Source of the DNA: Merluccius polli
Taxonomy: Eukaryota; Chordata; Actinopteri; Gadiformes; Merlucciidae
Direction: 5' to 3'
Length of the DNA stretch: 64,000 nt
Assembly: GCA_030340625.1 (NCBI GenBank)
Contig: JAOPHQ010005691.1
Span: 1-64,000 of the forward strand
Under the pieces are notes generated by a model. The model had not been told where the DNA came from and did not search any database. It saw only the letters and a list, made by a program, of their open reading frames with translations. A program made the translations under genes and the position numbers. Below, one piece after another: positions 22,690 through 32,794 of the stretch (positions within the stretch are counted from its first letter, which is position 1; the number at the start of each line of letters is the position of its first letter).

Positions 22690-23576
22690 CGTGGCCATCT
22701 TGTGTTAACCACAGACTTTATTTCAGGCATCTAACTAAAAACCCATTCAAAAAAACCATTGACTTCGAGACAAGGGAACTGGAAGTGCCAAAATGCTAAC
22801 GGACTTCCGGGTTTTAGGACTCATTCCTGCACTTCTGTATTGATACTCTACAGTTGTAAATTGGCTACCAGCTACATTTGGGCTGATTCTATCATTTTTT
22901 GTGGTGCAGATTTTAGTCCAATTTTTTTCTTTTTACTCTCTTAACCATGCACACTTGCTCTTACCTGAGAATGAAAACTGCAACTGCTGCCAGGGACGCC
23001 GGTCGCATACCATGACGTTGTGTATCACGCACACTTTTGAATACAAATCTTTATTTATAAAGATACGAACATTTTACACTGCGGCACAGAGGGAAAAATT
23101 AAATGAGCCTATTATGTATGCTGTCATATCACATCAGTAAGAAAATGTTTACAACATGAATTGTTCACATTGTGGGACATTCATTGTGGTGTGGGACAGT
23201 AATAGTTGGTGTTGTTGTTGTTTTTTTTAACAAACTTTATTGTCAACTTTTTATGACATTACAACATAAACAATAGTACAGTAAGGACAGTACTTCCGGG
23301 TGATAGGTCCTCCGTTATCCAATGGGACAGGTGGTCACGGCGTCTTTCAGCTGTAGCCTCTAGCAACCTGACGTCATTGAAACATCTGTCTGGTCATGAA
23401 ATCCCTAATTCCTAATAACTATCCAATAGGACAGATGCTCACATCGTCCATTAGAGCCGTGGTCAGGTTATTACAGGAGTGAATGGGCTGAGAAGGAGAG
23501 GGTTGGTTGAGGGGTGGGCGATGTTTCTGAGGTAGAAGAAGGTTGTTTGGGTTATTTGATTGATGAGTTAGTCATA
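22690..23576. other. Non-coding spacer, no gene recognised
   Basis: About 0.9 kb between the LINE fragment and the second LTR element. It has short repeat-like words (ACTTTATTTCAGGCATCTAA, ACTTCCGGG) suggesting old MITE remnants, but I could not place ends. Confidence 0.5.
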
Positions 23577-23581
23577 CCCTC

Positions 23582-23892
23582 TGTGGCGTAGTATGATGCC
23601 ACCGGGGTTCGATATAAAGGAATGACTCGCTCTGCCAGTTTCACCAGGTTTATTTACATACAATATATCTCTGTACACACTATAGCGTCGCCGCGGGCCT
23701 AGCTCTGGCTCCGCCGGCAACCCGTGTGTCCAGGTCCGGAATCTCCCGGGTCCAGCACGCTACTGCATTATAAAGGGAGAGAGTGATTAGCGTCGATGGA
23801 ACCCAGGTGTGCCAATCACTCTCACCTGGCGCGGCTCTCCCGAGCCCCCTCCACAGCTCCCCCTTGCGGCTGAAACACCACGCCCCCCCACA
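23582..23892 (-). repeat. 3' LTR of Gmr1-type element
   Basis: 311 bp, begins TGTGGCGTAG and ends CCCCCCCACA. Five substitutions against the other LTR. Confidence 0.93.
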
Positions 23893-23907
23893 TACCTCCA
23901 CCGCCTG
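23893..23907 (-). other. Polypurine tract of Gmr1-type element
   Basis: Minus strand CAGGCGGTGGAGGTA directly before the 3' LTR. It is purine-rich but not pure. Confidence 0.6.
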
Positions 23908-23909
23908 AT

Positions 23910-26564
23910 TTAGGCCGGGGACCCCGGCCTAACCCACTCCCCCCCCCCCCCATCCCCATGGGAACGGGACAGGAAGTCGGCCACAGCCATCTGCGCCCCC
24001 GGCCTATGGATCACCCGGAAGTTAAATGGCTGCAGTGCCAGATACCACCGGGTGATCCGGTTGTTAATGTCTTTCATGCGGTGGAGCCACTGGAGGGGAG
24101 CGTGGTCCGAGCAGAGGGTGAATGGGCGCCCCAGCAGGTAATACCGCAGGGCATCGACCGCCCACCGGATGGCCAGGCACTCCCTCTCCACGGTGCTGTA
24201 CCTGGCCTCCCGCTCGGACAGCTTCCGGCTGATGTACAACACCGGGCGGTCGACGCCCCGTACCTGCTGGGACAGGACGGCCCCCAGCCCCCTGCCCGAT
24301 GCATCAGCCTGCACGACAAAAGGGAGAGAGAAGTTAGGTGTGTGGAGGAGGGGCTCCCCACAGAGGGCCTGCTTTACCCTCTCAAGCGACTCCTGGCACT
24401 GCTCCGTCCACTGGACCGGATCTGAGGCACCCTTTCGGGTGAGGTCGGTCATGGGGCTGGTCAGCTCCGCGAAGTCCGGAATAAACCGCCGGTAATAGCC
24501 GGCCAGCCCCAAAAACCGCCGCACCTCTTTTTTTGTCTTGGGCCTTGGGCAGGCTGCAATCGCTGCCGTCTTATCTACCTGCGGACGCACCTGCCCGCCG
24601 CCCAAGTGGTACCCCAGATACCGTACCTCCCTCCGTCCAACTGCACACTTCTTTGGATTGGCCGTGAGCCCCGCCTGCCTCAGTGACTCGAGCACCGCAG
24701 CCACCTGCTGCACATGCTCCGCCCAGGTGCCACTATGGATGATTACATCATCCAGATAGGCGGCAGCATATGCAGCATGTGGACGCAGCACTCTGTCCAT
24801 GAGGCGTTGAAATGTGGCTGGGGCCCCGAACAATCCAAACGGAAGTGTGACAAATTGGTACAAACCGTACGGAGTGGAGAAGGCCGTTTTCTCCTTAGAC
24901 TCTGGAGATAAGGGAATCTCCCAGTAGCCTTTGGTTAAATCCAGCGTCGTAAAAAAACGAGCCGTGCCCAGGCGATCCAGGAGTTCGTCCACCCGGGGCA
25001 TAGGATAGGCATCAAACCGTGAAACCTCATTCACCTTGCGATAGTCCACACAGAACCGGATAGACCCATCCTTCTTGCCCACAAGAACGATGGGGCTACA
25101 CCAGGCACTGTTGGACTCTTCTATTAACCCCATCTCCACCATAGCTTTCAATTCTGCCTGAACCACTTTTCTCTTGTGCTCAGGTAACCGATAGGGCCGT
25201 GAACGCACCGTCACACCCGGGTGAGTCTCAACCCGGTGTTGAATAAGGCTTGTGCGTCCCGGCCGGGGGGAGAATACATCCGCATAACGTTGCTGCAACC
25301 CGTCTATGTCTGCTCTCTGGGATGGTGAGAGCTGGTCCCCACAAAGGAGCGAGGCAGGATTGGTCGATTTTGGTACCTCCGGCCCCAACTCATCTCTTTC
25401 TGCAATTGCCGTCACCAGAGAAACAGGCTCCGCCTCTCTCCACGCTTTAAGGAGGTTGAGGTGATAAATTTGTGTCGCCCCTCCCCTGTCCGAACGCACA
25501 ATCTCATAGTCAACGTCACCCACTCGCCGTGTGACCACAAAGGGTCCTTGCCACTTGGCGAGTAATTTGGAGGTAGACGAAGGGAGCAATACAAGCACTT
25601 TATCTCCCTGTGAAAATTGTCTTAGCCTAGCTCCTCTATTGTACAGCCGCTGCTGCCGTTCCTGGGCCTGTAGCAAATTCTCACGTGATAACTGTCCTAG
25701 TGTGTGGAGTTTTGCTCTCAGGTCCAGGACGTATTGCACCTCGTTCTTACTCGGGTTCGGACCCTCCTCCCAGCTTTCCTTAACCAGGTCCAAAACCCCA
25801 CGTGGTGTCCTGCCAAACAGTAGTTCAAAGGGAGAAAATCCCGTGGAGGCCTGGGGTACCTCGCGCACTGCAAACAACAGAGGGTCTAGCCACCTATCCC
25901 AATTACGACTATCCTCGTGCACAAACTTACGGATCATGGACTTCAAAGTTTTATTCAGGCGCTCCACGAGGCCGTCCGTTTGGGGGTGGTATACGCTGGT
26001 TCTAATTGACTTGATGCCCAATAATCCGTATAGTTCTCCCAGTGTCCGTGACATAAATTGTGTGCCCTGATCAGTCAGGATCTCTTTCGGGATCCCGACT
26101 CGGGAGATAACTTGAAACAGTGCCTGCGCCACACTCTTTGCAGAGATGGTGCGCAGCGGCACTGCCTCTGGATATCGCGTTGCGTAATCCACGAGAACTA
26201 ACACAAAGCGATATCCACGTGCGCTCCGGTAAAATGGCCCGATGAGGTCCATCCCGATGCGCTCGAACGGCACCTCCATTAGAGGTAATGGCCGCAGCGG
26301 CGCTCTCGGGATGGCCGGCTGGTTAACCAATTGGCATTCGGGACAAGACGCGCACCAGCGGCGCACGTCCGCCCAAATGCCTGGCCAATAGAATCGGGCC
26401 ATTACCCGGTTTAGTGTCTTCTCACACCCCATATGTCCAGCCATTGGGTTATAATGAGCCGCCTGGAAAACTATTTCCCGGCGGCTCTTCGGTACCACCA
26501 ACTGTGTCGTTATTTCCTCTGTCTGAGTGTCACGACTCACTCTGTATAGTCTGTCCCTACGCAA
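23910..26564 (-). CDS. pol: Gmr1-type pol: integrase, reverse transcriptase, RNase H
   Basis: About 884 uninterrupted codons. Integrase: HHCC zinc module (H37, H44, C74, C77) and catalytic D106, D165, E201, followed by a GPF-type module (KWQGPFVVTRRVG, 337-349). Reverse transcriptase: YRLPEHKRK (458-466), LDLTKGYWEIPL (541-552), LPFGLFGAPATF (574-585), YLDD (603-606). RNase H: QADASGRGLGAV (752-763) and a C-terminal SDHAPLQWL motif. The first codon given here is TTG. The frame stays open upstream and lies in the -1 frame relative to gag, so it is probably made by frameshifting or reinitiation. No protease DSGA motif precedes integrase. The C-terminus is Gly-rich and ends just inside the 3' LTR boundary. 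Confidence 0.93.
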   Translation of the reverse strand: MRRDRLYRVSRDTQTEEITTQLVVPKSRREIVFQAAHYNPMAGHMGCEKTLNRVMARFYWPGIWADVRRWCASCPECQLVNQPAIPRAPLRPLPLMEVPFERIGMDLIGPFYRSARGYRFVLVLVDYATRYPEAVPLRTISAKSVAQALFQVISRVGIPKEILTDQGTQFMSRTLGELYGLLGIKSIRTSVYHPQTDGLVERLNKTLKSMIRKFVHEDSRNWDRWLDPLLFAVREVPQASTGFSPFELLFGRTPRGVLDLVKESWEEGPNPSKNEVQYVLDLRAKLHTLGQLSRENLLQAQERQQRLYNRGARLRQFSQGDKVLVLLPSSTSKLLAKWQGPFVVTRRVGDVDYEIVRSDRGGATQIYHLNLLKAWREAEPVSLVTAIAERDELGPEVPKSTNPASLLCGDQLSPSQRADIDGLQQRYADVFSPRPGRTSLIQHRVETHPGVTVRSRPYRLPEHKRKVVQAELKAMVEMGLIEESNSAWCSPIVLVGKKDGSIRFCVDYRKVNEVSRFDAYPMPRVDELLDRLGTARFFTTLDLTKGYWEIPLSPESKEKTAFSTPYGLYQFVTLPFGLFGAPATFQRLMDRVLRPHAAYAAAYLDDVIIHSGTWAEHVQQVAAVLESLRQAGLTANPKKCAVGRREVRYLGYHLGGGQVRPQVDKTAAIAACPRPKTKKEVRRFLGLAGYYRRFIPDFAELTSPMTDLTRKGASDPVQWTEQCQESLERVKQALCGEPLLHTPNFSLPFVVQADASGRGLGAVLSQQVRGVDRPVLYISRKLSEREARYSTVERECLAIRWAVDALRYYLLGRPFTLCSDHAPLQWLHRMKDINNRITRWYLALQPFNFRVIHRPGAQMAVADFLSRSHGDGGGGEWVRPGSPA

Positions 26565-26581
26565 TGAAAAATGTGGATATG

Positions 26582-27421
26582 TTAACGAGGGGAGGGCCGG
26601 TAATTAGCATATGTCGTGCGGGGTCTGGGGGATGGTCGAGCGTGTGTGTGGTGCGGGGGACCCGACGCGGGTCCTCCGCGGGGTGCCGGCGTGGGACCTC
26701 CTGGAGAGGCCGGTCGGCTGTCATGTGCCCGGCCCCGGGAGAGGACGGCCAGGTGGTCCTCAGCCAGGGTGATGGCCCCGGCTAGGTCCGCCGGGCGGTG
26801 ACAGAGCACCCAGTCCGAGGTGGCAGCTGGGAGCCCCTCCACAAACTGCTCCAGGACGATCTTCTCCAGCATTCTCCCCTCGCTGGCGGACCCCCCCGGT
26901 TGCAGCCACCTGGTCGCCGCGTCTTTTAGCTGCTGAGCAAAGACGAATGGCCGATCGGCGGGCCCCAGCTTGCTCCCCCGGAACCGGCGGCGATGGTCCT
27001 CCGCCGATAGTCCCAGCCGGTCGAGGACTGCCCGCTTGATCTCCCCGTACTGTCCTCGGGAGGGGGCGGGCAGACCGAGCGCCGCCGTTTGCGCGTCCCC
27101 CGAAAGCAGGGGAAGCAGCCGCACGGCCCACTCCGCCACCGGCCAGCCGCATGCCGCCGCCGCCGTGGCCTCAAACATTTCTAAAAATGTTTGTGGATCG
27201 TCCTGTGTCGCCATTTTATGGAGCGCCAATCCGGTGAACGAGGGGGTCGGCGACACTGCCCCTGCCCGACTCACCATCGCCTCCATGAGCATTGTCTGCC
27301 TCTCTGCCTGGCTCTGGAGTGCCGCCAGCTGCTGCCGGCTGAGGACCGCCTGGTCCCGGCTCATCGCCGCCACCTCCGCCAGCATCTGGGCCAGCGTGTT
27401 TATCGGCTGCTGCGGGTCCAT
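26582..27421 (-). CDS. gag: Gmr1-type gag with SCAN-like capsid region
   Basis: 279 codons; the ATG is only ~10 nt after the primer binding site. The N-terminal part (about 1-55) is a Gln/Ala-rich helical segment. Residues about 75-225 form a capsid region (PQTFLEMFEATA, WAVRLLPLLSGDAQ, FRGSKLGPADRPFVFAQQLK, EQFVEGLP) with the layout of the vertebrate SCAN domain, which is thought to derive from Gmr1-like gag. The C-terminus (about 240-279) is Pro/Arg-rich and stops without a CCHC knuckle, 18 nt before the first codon given for pol. The missing knuckle and protease suggest an internal deletion or a shortened lineage. Confidence 0.88.
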   Translation of the reverse strand: MDPQQPINTLAQMLAEVAAMSRDQAVLSRQQLAALQSQAERQTMLMEAMVSRAGAVSPTPSFTGLALHKMATQDDPQTFLEMFEATAAAACGWPVAEWAVRLLPLLSGDAQTAALGLPAPSRGQYGEIKRAVLDRLGLSAEDHRRRFRGSKLGPADRPFVFAQQLKDAATRWLQPGGSASEGRMLEKIVLEQFVEGLPAATSDWVLCHRPADLAGAITLAEDHLAVLSRGRAHDSRPASPGGPTPAPRGGPASGPPHHTHARPSPRPRTTYANYRPSPR

Positions 27422-27430
27422 CCTTCTACA

Positions 27431-27448
27431 GTCCCGTCTGGGGTGCCA
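27431..27448 (-). other. Primer binding site of Gmr1-type element
   Basis: Minus strand TGGCACCCCAGACGGGAC, one base after the 5' LTR. It resembles the complement of a tRNA-Arg (CCU) 3' end; the exact tRNA is not certain. Confidence 0.75.
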
Positions 27449-27449
27449 A

Positions 27450-27760
27450 TGTGGCGTAGTATGATGCCACCGGGGTTCGATATGAAGGAATGACTCACTC
27501 TGCCAGTTTCACCAGGTTTATTTACATACAATATAACTCTGTACACACTATAGCGTCGCCGCGGGCCTAGCTCTGGCTCCGCCGGCAACCCGTGTGTCCA
27601 GGTCAGGAATCTCCCGGGTCCAGCACGCTACTGCATTATAAAGGGAGAGAGTGATTAGCGTCGATGGAACCCAGGTGTGCCAATCACTCTCACCTGGCGC
27701 GGCTCTCCCGAGCCCCCTCCACAGCTCCCCCTTGCGGCTGATACACCACGCCCCCCCACA
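27450..27760 (-). repeat. 5' LTR of Gmr1-type element
   Basis: 311 bp with the same ends as the left LTR, flanked on the right by the CCCTC TSD. Confidence 0.93.
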
Positions 27761-27765
27761 CCCTC

Positions 27766-28818
27766 CACCATACTTTTGTAATGTAGGGTGGCGACAGGGC
27801 CAGTTCCTGACTGGGCAGGGCTCATTCCTGATGGGCCTTGCCCAGCCCTGGGCCCTGATGCGTCTGTACCGCTGTCCCCCCCCCCACCTTATGGCAGCAA
27901 CATCTCCTTTATCAAGGAGAGCATCTAACAGTGGACGGTGCCCTTTACTCCAGGAAGACTTTGTCATCACCTGCCTGTGGTTGCAACCAACAACAGCAAG
28001 CATCTTTAGTATTAATGTGTCTTCGATGCTCGGGAAGTGTCGGACCGAACAAATACATGTCGTCTTTATTTGTTGTACAGCAATGTATAGTTTTTAAATT
28101 AAAATAAACTTATATTAAACGTTGAGATGCGCACGCTCGGTCCTGTGTGCACAACTCCATGTGAATCTGTGATTCACATATCGCTGCAAGGGTTTTATCT
28201 GAAACCACATGACCCCCATTAAAACCCAGTATATCTTTCAGCACTCTTTGGCTGCCCCCCATTGTCACCCAATTATCCAACCTAACACCTTAAGTGACGT
28301 TTTTAAATTAACAGTAGGCCTATAGTTGGACTTGTGCAGTAATAATCAACCTTGTATAGTGACATGAAATCTGCCTTCATGCCAAGTTGTAATTCACATA
28401 AAGTAGGCTACTGAGTACTTAATTACTAAAGAGTTGTGTAGTATAGGCCATGTCTTGATACTGTTCTAACTACTTGTTTCTTATTACATGAACTGTACTG
28501 TGAACACTGAATATTGACTGCTAACTGATGGATCAAATTGTAGGTCTACTCATCTCATTTCCTACTTATAGATAAGTGGTTTCTTCTTCATCCATTCAAT
28601 TGTTCGGTAGGCTAATGTGACAACTCAAAAACTATGCAAGGTTTATTTAACCTTAACAAGTAAAATCAGCCCCACCTTACGGCGGAGCATCAAACAATTA
28701 GTTGATACTCATATTGTTCCTCTCCATGGAAATCTTTAGTAAAAGGCGAAAGATTTATACGATCTGAAGAGAAACCTGAGTGCTGCTGAGTGAAGACTTC
28801 AAATGTGAGCCCACTAAC
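27766..28818. repeat. Old repeat sequence, including a diverged array copy
   Basis: 27766-28100 is unassigned; an open stretch on the minus strand was not recognised. From about 28260 the sequence carries diverged A/B-array words, ending with CACCTTACGGCGGAGCATCA and a B-like unit start at 28713 that is cut at 28818 by the next element. Confidence 0.5.
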
Positions 28819-30668
28819 GGTCAGGGTACCAAAGTATAATCCGTTTTTCTGTCAAAACCAAAATACGAAAAAACAGAAACAGTGCCCTCTTTTCCTTTTT
28901 TCGTTTTAAACCAAAAACGGAAAAAACGGTTTTTGCTCTCAGCATCAAAAAACGAAAAAACGAAAAAAACCAAAATCAAATAACGACCCAAATTTGTTTT
29001 TTGCAAATTCCTTTTTTCGTTTTTTGGTTATCATTTATTAATATGACGGCGGACAGACCGGAAGCGGAAGTGACCTGTAACAACTTCAAAATAAAAGTAG
29101 CGTGCTAACTTATTATCATGCATAATAAAGTTTAAAAAAAACTTATCATACACTATTATAGGCTACCGTTCTCTTTCTACACCCATGTATGGTTCACATT
29201 TATTTTAGTCAAGTGAAACTATAACAGCTGGTTGTTTGGGAGAACCTGATACATAATTATTATTATTTTAGCTGAGTGTGTGAATGCACATTGTGGAAAA
29301 CTTTTACCCGAATTACATTCCCTGCCTAAACAAAGAGCATCTATAAAGTCACCAGCAGAGGTCCCCATCACGCACAATCAAGAAGAGCCTACTTACACTG
29401 ACATAAGCCGTCTGTGTTCGTGTATATGTCTGATTTGACCATCAGGCAACTGTAATTCCACAGTACTGGGTTGTCAGCTGCCTAAGTTATTTTATACCCG
29501 ATTCATGTGAATGTGTCACACAAGGAAATCATGACATGCAAAGGATATGCAGCTAAAAAACAATAAATTAGCTACTTTATCAGTTGTTATGTAAATCTAA
29601 TGATTACGTTTTTTAATTCTCCTAAATGTTCACAAGACAAGGGTTATTGTGTTTTGATTTATTAGAAAAAGTATTAATGCTATACTATTCATTTAAATTA
29701 AGTCTATAACACAACAAAATGTGGAATAAATGAAGGGCTCTGAATACTTTTTAGATGCGCTGTATTTACACATGATTTACTTTACATATTTCACTATGGG
29801 GGTATTATTGAGACAATATTATTTGTGTGTGCGTATCTCAATCTGTGTGTGTGTAATAAGATTTGTGTATTCACATTTGTGTGTATTCAAATTTGTGTGT
29901 GCATAATAAGATTTGTCTGTCTGTATTCACATTTGTGTGTGTGCAAACAAATCTGTGTGTCTGTATTCACATTTGTGTGTGTGTAAACAAATCTGTGTGT
30001 CTGTATTCACATTTGTGTGTTTGTGATAAGATTTGTGTGTCTGTATTCACATTTGTGTGTGTAAAAAAAATGCGTACTGAGATCTGTAAATGTCTGTCAT
30101 CAGTTATAACTCAGGCGGGAGCTCTGATGGGCCGTCTTTTTACACGTGGATTTTGGCACACTTCTGCCGTGCAGATCTGCAAATGCGATCCGTGTGTAAA
30201 AACGATTTGTCTGTAACTTCACGCAGTACAGTCTACACACCACTAGTCGGCGCGTAGCACCCAGTGACGTTAAGCGTGTCATTGTCATGGGTAAGATGGC
30301 TGCCATTAATGACACTGGCCAGTCGTCGGAAACTTCGAACAACTCATGGGTAAGTTAACGTTTGTTTTCCTCATAAATAAACGCATTGTAAAGCCCATGA
30401 GTTGTTCTAAGTTTCCGACGACCGGCCAGTCTCATAACGGCAGCCATACCCATGACAATGACACGCTTAACATCACTGGGTGCTACGCGCCGACTAGTGG
30501 TGTGTACACTGTATTGCGTGAAGTTACAGACAAATCGTTTTTACACACGGATCGCATTTGCAGATCTGCACGGCAGAAGTGTGCCAAAATCCACGTGTAA
30601 AAAGACGGCCAATCAGAGCTCCCGCCTGAGTTATAACTGATGACAGACATTTACAGATCTCAGTACGC

Positions 30669-30700
<32 letters not shown>

Positions 30701-31479
30701 AATGTGAATACAGACACACAAATCTTATCACAAACACACAAATGTGAATACAGACACAGACTTTTTTACACACACACAAATGTGAATACAGACAGACAAA
30801 TCTTACTACGCACACACAAATGTGAATACACACAAATGTGAATACACACAAATCTTATTACACACACACAGATTGAGATACGCACACACAAATAATATTG
30901 TCTCAATAATACCCCCATATTTCACCGTGTCGGTCTTGATTGTGCGTGATGGGGACCTCTGCTGGTGACTTTATAGATGCTCTTTGTTTAGGCAGGGAAT
31001 GTAATTCGGGTAAAAGTTTTCCACAATGTGCATTCACACACTCAGCTAAAATAATAATAATTATGTATCACGTTCTCCCAAACAACCAGTTGTTATAGTT
31101 GCACTTGACTAAAATAAATGTGAACCATACATGGGTGTAGAAAGAGAACGGTAGCCTATAATAGTGTATGATAAGGATTTTTAAAAAACTTTATTATGCA
31201 TGATAATAAGTTAGCACGCTACTTTTATTTTGAAGTTGTTACAGGTCACTTCCGCTTCCGGTCTGTCCGCCGTCATATTAATAAATGAGAACCAAAAAAC
31301 GAAAAAAGGAATTTGCAAAAACCAAATTTGGGTTGTTATTTGATTTTGTTTTTTTCGTTTTTTCGTTTTTTGATGCTGAGAGCAAAAACCGTTTTTCCGT
31401 TTTTGGTTTTAAAACGAAAAAAGGAAAAGAGGGCACTGTTTCCGTTTTTTCGTATTTTGGTTTTGACAGAAAAACGGAT
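28819..31479. mobile_element. Palindromic element, GGTCAGGGTAC ends, right end truncated
   Basis: The left arm starts GGTCAGGGTACCAAAG and the right arm mirrors it, but stops at CGGAT, about 20 bases short, where another left-arm copy begins. The loop region is interrupted by a second palindromic element (29795-30919). Arms are about 570 bp and rich in AAAAACG words. No transposase. Confidence 0.82.
29795..30919. mobile_element. Nested palindromic element, TATGGGGG ends, 6-bp TSD
   Basis: TSD TTTCAC at 29789-29794 and 30920-30925. Ends TATGGGGGTATTATTG and its complement. The arms contain GT-rich minisatellite units (ATTCACATTTGTGTGT) and mirror each other to a centre near 30350-30395. Shares the TATGG start and 6-bp TSD with the 15176-20751 element. 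Confidence 0.88.
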
Positions 31480-31716
31480 GGTCAGGGTACCAAAGTATAA
31501 TCCGTTTTTCTGTCAAAACCAAAATAGGAAAAAATGGAAACAGTGCCCTCTTTTCTTTTTTCGTTTTAAACCAAAAACGGAAAAACGGTTTTTGCTCTCA
31601 GCATCAAAAAACGAAAAAACGAAGAAAAAACAAAATCAAATGACGACCCAAATTTGGTTTTTGCAAATTCCTTTTTTTGTTTTTTGGTTCTGATTTATTA
31701 ATATGACGGCGGACAG
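31480..31716. mobile_element. Partial left arm of a GGTCAGGG palindromic element
   Basis: Starts GGTCAGGGTACCAAAG and follows the arm consensus to GCGGACAG, where another element with a GGTCAGGAATC end begins. Confidence 0.7.
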
Positions 31717-31727
31717 GGTCAGGAATC
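31717..31727 (+). mobile_element. First bases of a related element (T), split by later insertion
   Basis: GGTCAGGAATC; the next bases of this element (CGTGTATC) resume at 36648 after the insertion at 31728-36641, whose TSD is GGAATC. A possible left target sequence is GGACAG at 31711-31716. Confidence 0.55.
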
Positions 31728-32794
31728 GGTCAGGGTACTAAAGTATAATCCGTTTTTCTGTCAAAACCAAAATACGAAAAAACGGAAACAGTGCCCTCTC
31801 TTCCTTTTTTCGTTTTAAACCAAACACGGAAAAACGGTTTTTGCTCTCAGCGTCAAAAAACGAAAAAACAAAAAAAAAATAATCAAATAACGACCCAAAT
31901 TTGGTTTTTGCAAATTCCTTTTTTCGTTTTTTGGTTTTCATTTATTAATATGAGGGCGGACAGACCGGAAGCGGAAGTGACCTGTAGCAACTTCAAAATA
32001 AAAGTAGTGTGCTAACTGGCTATCATGCATAGCCTAATAAAGTAAAAAAAAACCTAAAAAAAAACCTTATTATCATACGCTATTATAGGCTACCGTTCTC
32101 TTTCTACACCCATGTATCGTTCACATTTATTTTAGTCAAGTGAAACTATAACAGCTGGTTGTTAGGGAGAATGTGATACATAATTATTATTATTTTAGCT
32201 GAGTGTGTGAATGCACATTGTGGAAAACTTTTACCCGAATTACATTCCCTGGCTAAACAAAGAGCATCTATAAGGTCACCAGCAGAGCACAGTCAAGAAG
32301 AGCCTACTTACACTGACGTAAGCCGTCTGTGTTCGTGTATATGTCTGATTTGGCCATCAGGCAACTGTAATTCCACAGTACTGGGTTGTCAGCTGCCTAA
32401 GTTATTTTATATCCGATTGATGTGAATGTGTCACACAAGGAAATCATGACATGCAAAGGATATGCATTACGTTTTTTAATTCTCCTAAATGTTCACAAGA
32501 CAAGGGTTATTGTGTTTTGATTTATTAGAAAAAGTATTAATGCTATACTATTGATTTAAATTAAGTCTATAACAACAAAATGTGGAATAAATGAAGGGCT
32601 CTGAATACTTTTTAGATGCGCTGTATTTACACATGATTTACTTTACATATTTCACCATGTCAGTCTTGACTGTGCGTGATGGGGACCTCTGCTGGTGACT
32701 TTATAGATGCTCTTTGTTTAGACAGGGAATGTAATTCGGGTAAAAGTTTTCCACAATGTGCATTCACACACTCAGCTAAAATAATAATAATTAA

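Larger units (their letters stand above)
23582..27760 (-). mobile_element. Gmr1-type Ty3/gypsy LTR retrotransposon with integrase before RT
   Basis: Complete 4179-bp element. LTRs of 311 bp lie at 23582-23892 and 27450-27760, each starting TGTGGCG and ending CCCCACA, with five differences. TSD CCCTC at 23577-23581 and 27761-27765. Minus-strand order: 5' LTR, primer site, gag, then one ORF encoding integrase, reverse transcriptase and RNase H. The integrase-first order is the copia order but the sequences are gypsy-like, the arrangement known for the Gmr1 group of fish and other deuterostomes. I see no zinc knuckle or protease. Confidence 0.93.

Noticed and set aside
23958..24425. Plus-strand open frames over the Gmr1-type pol
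   Set aside because: Antisense shadows of the strongly supported minus-strand polyprotein; GC-rich codon bias creates them.
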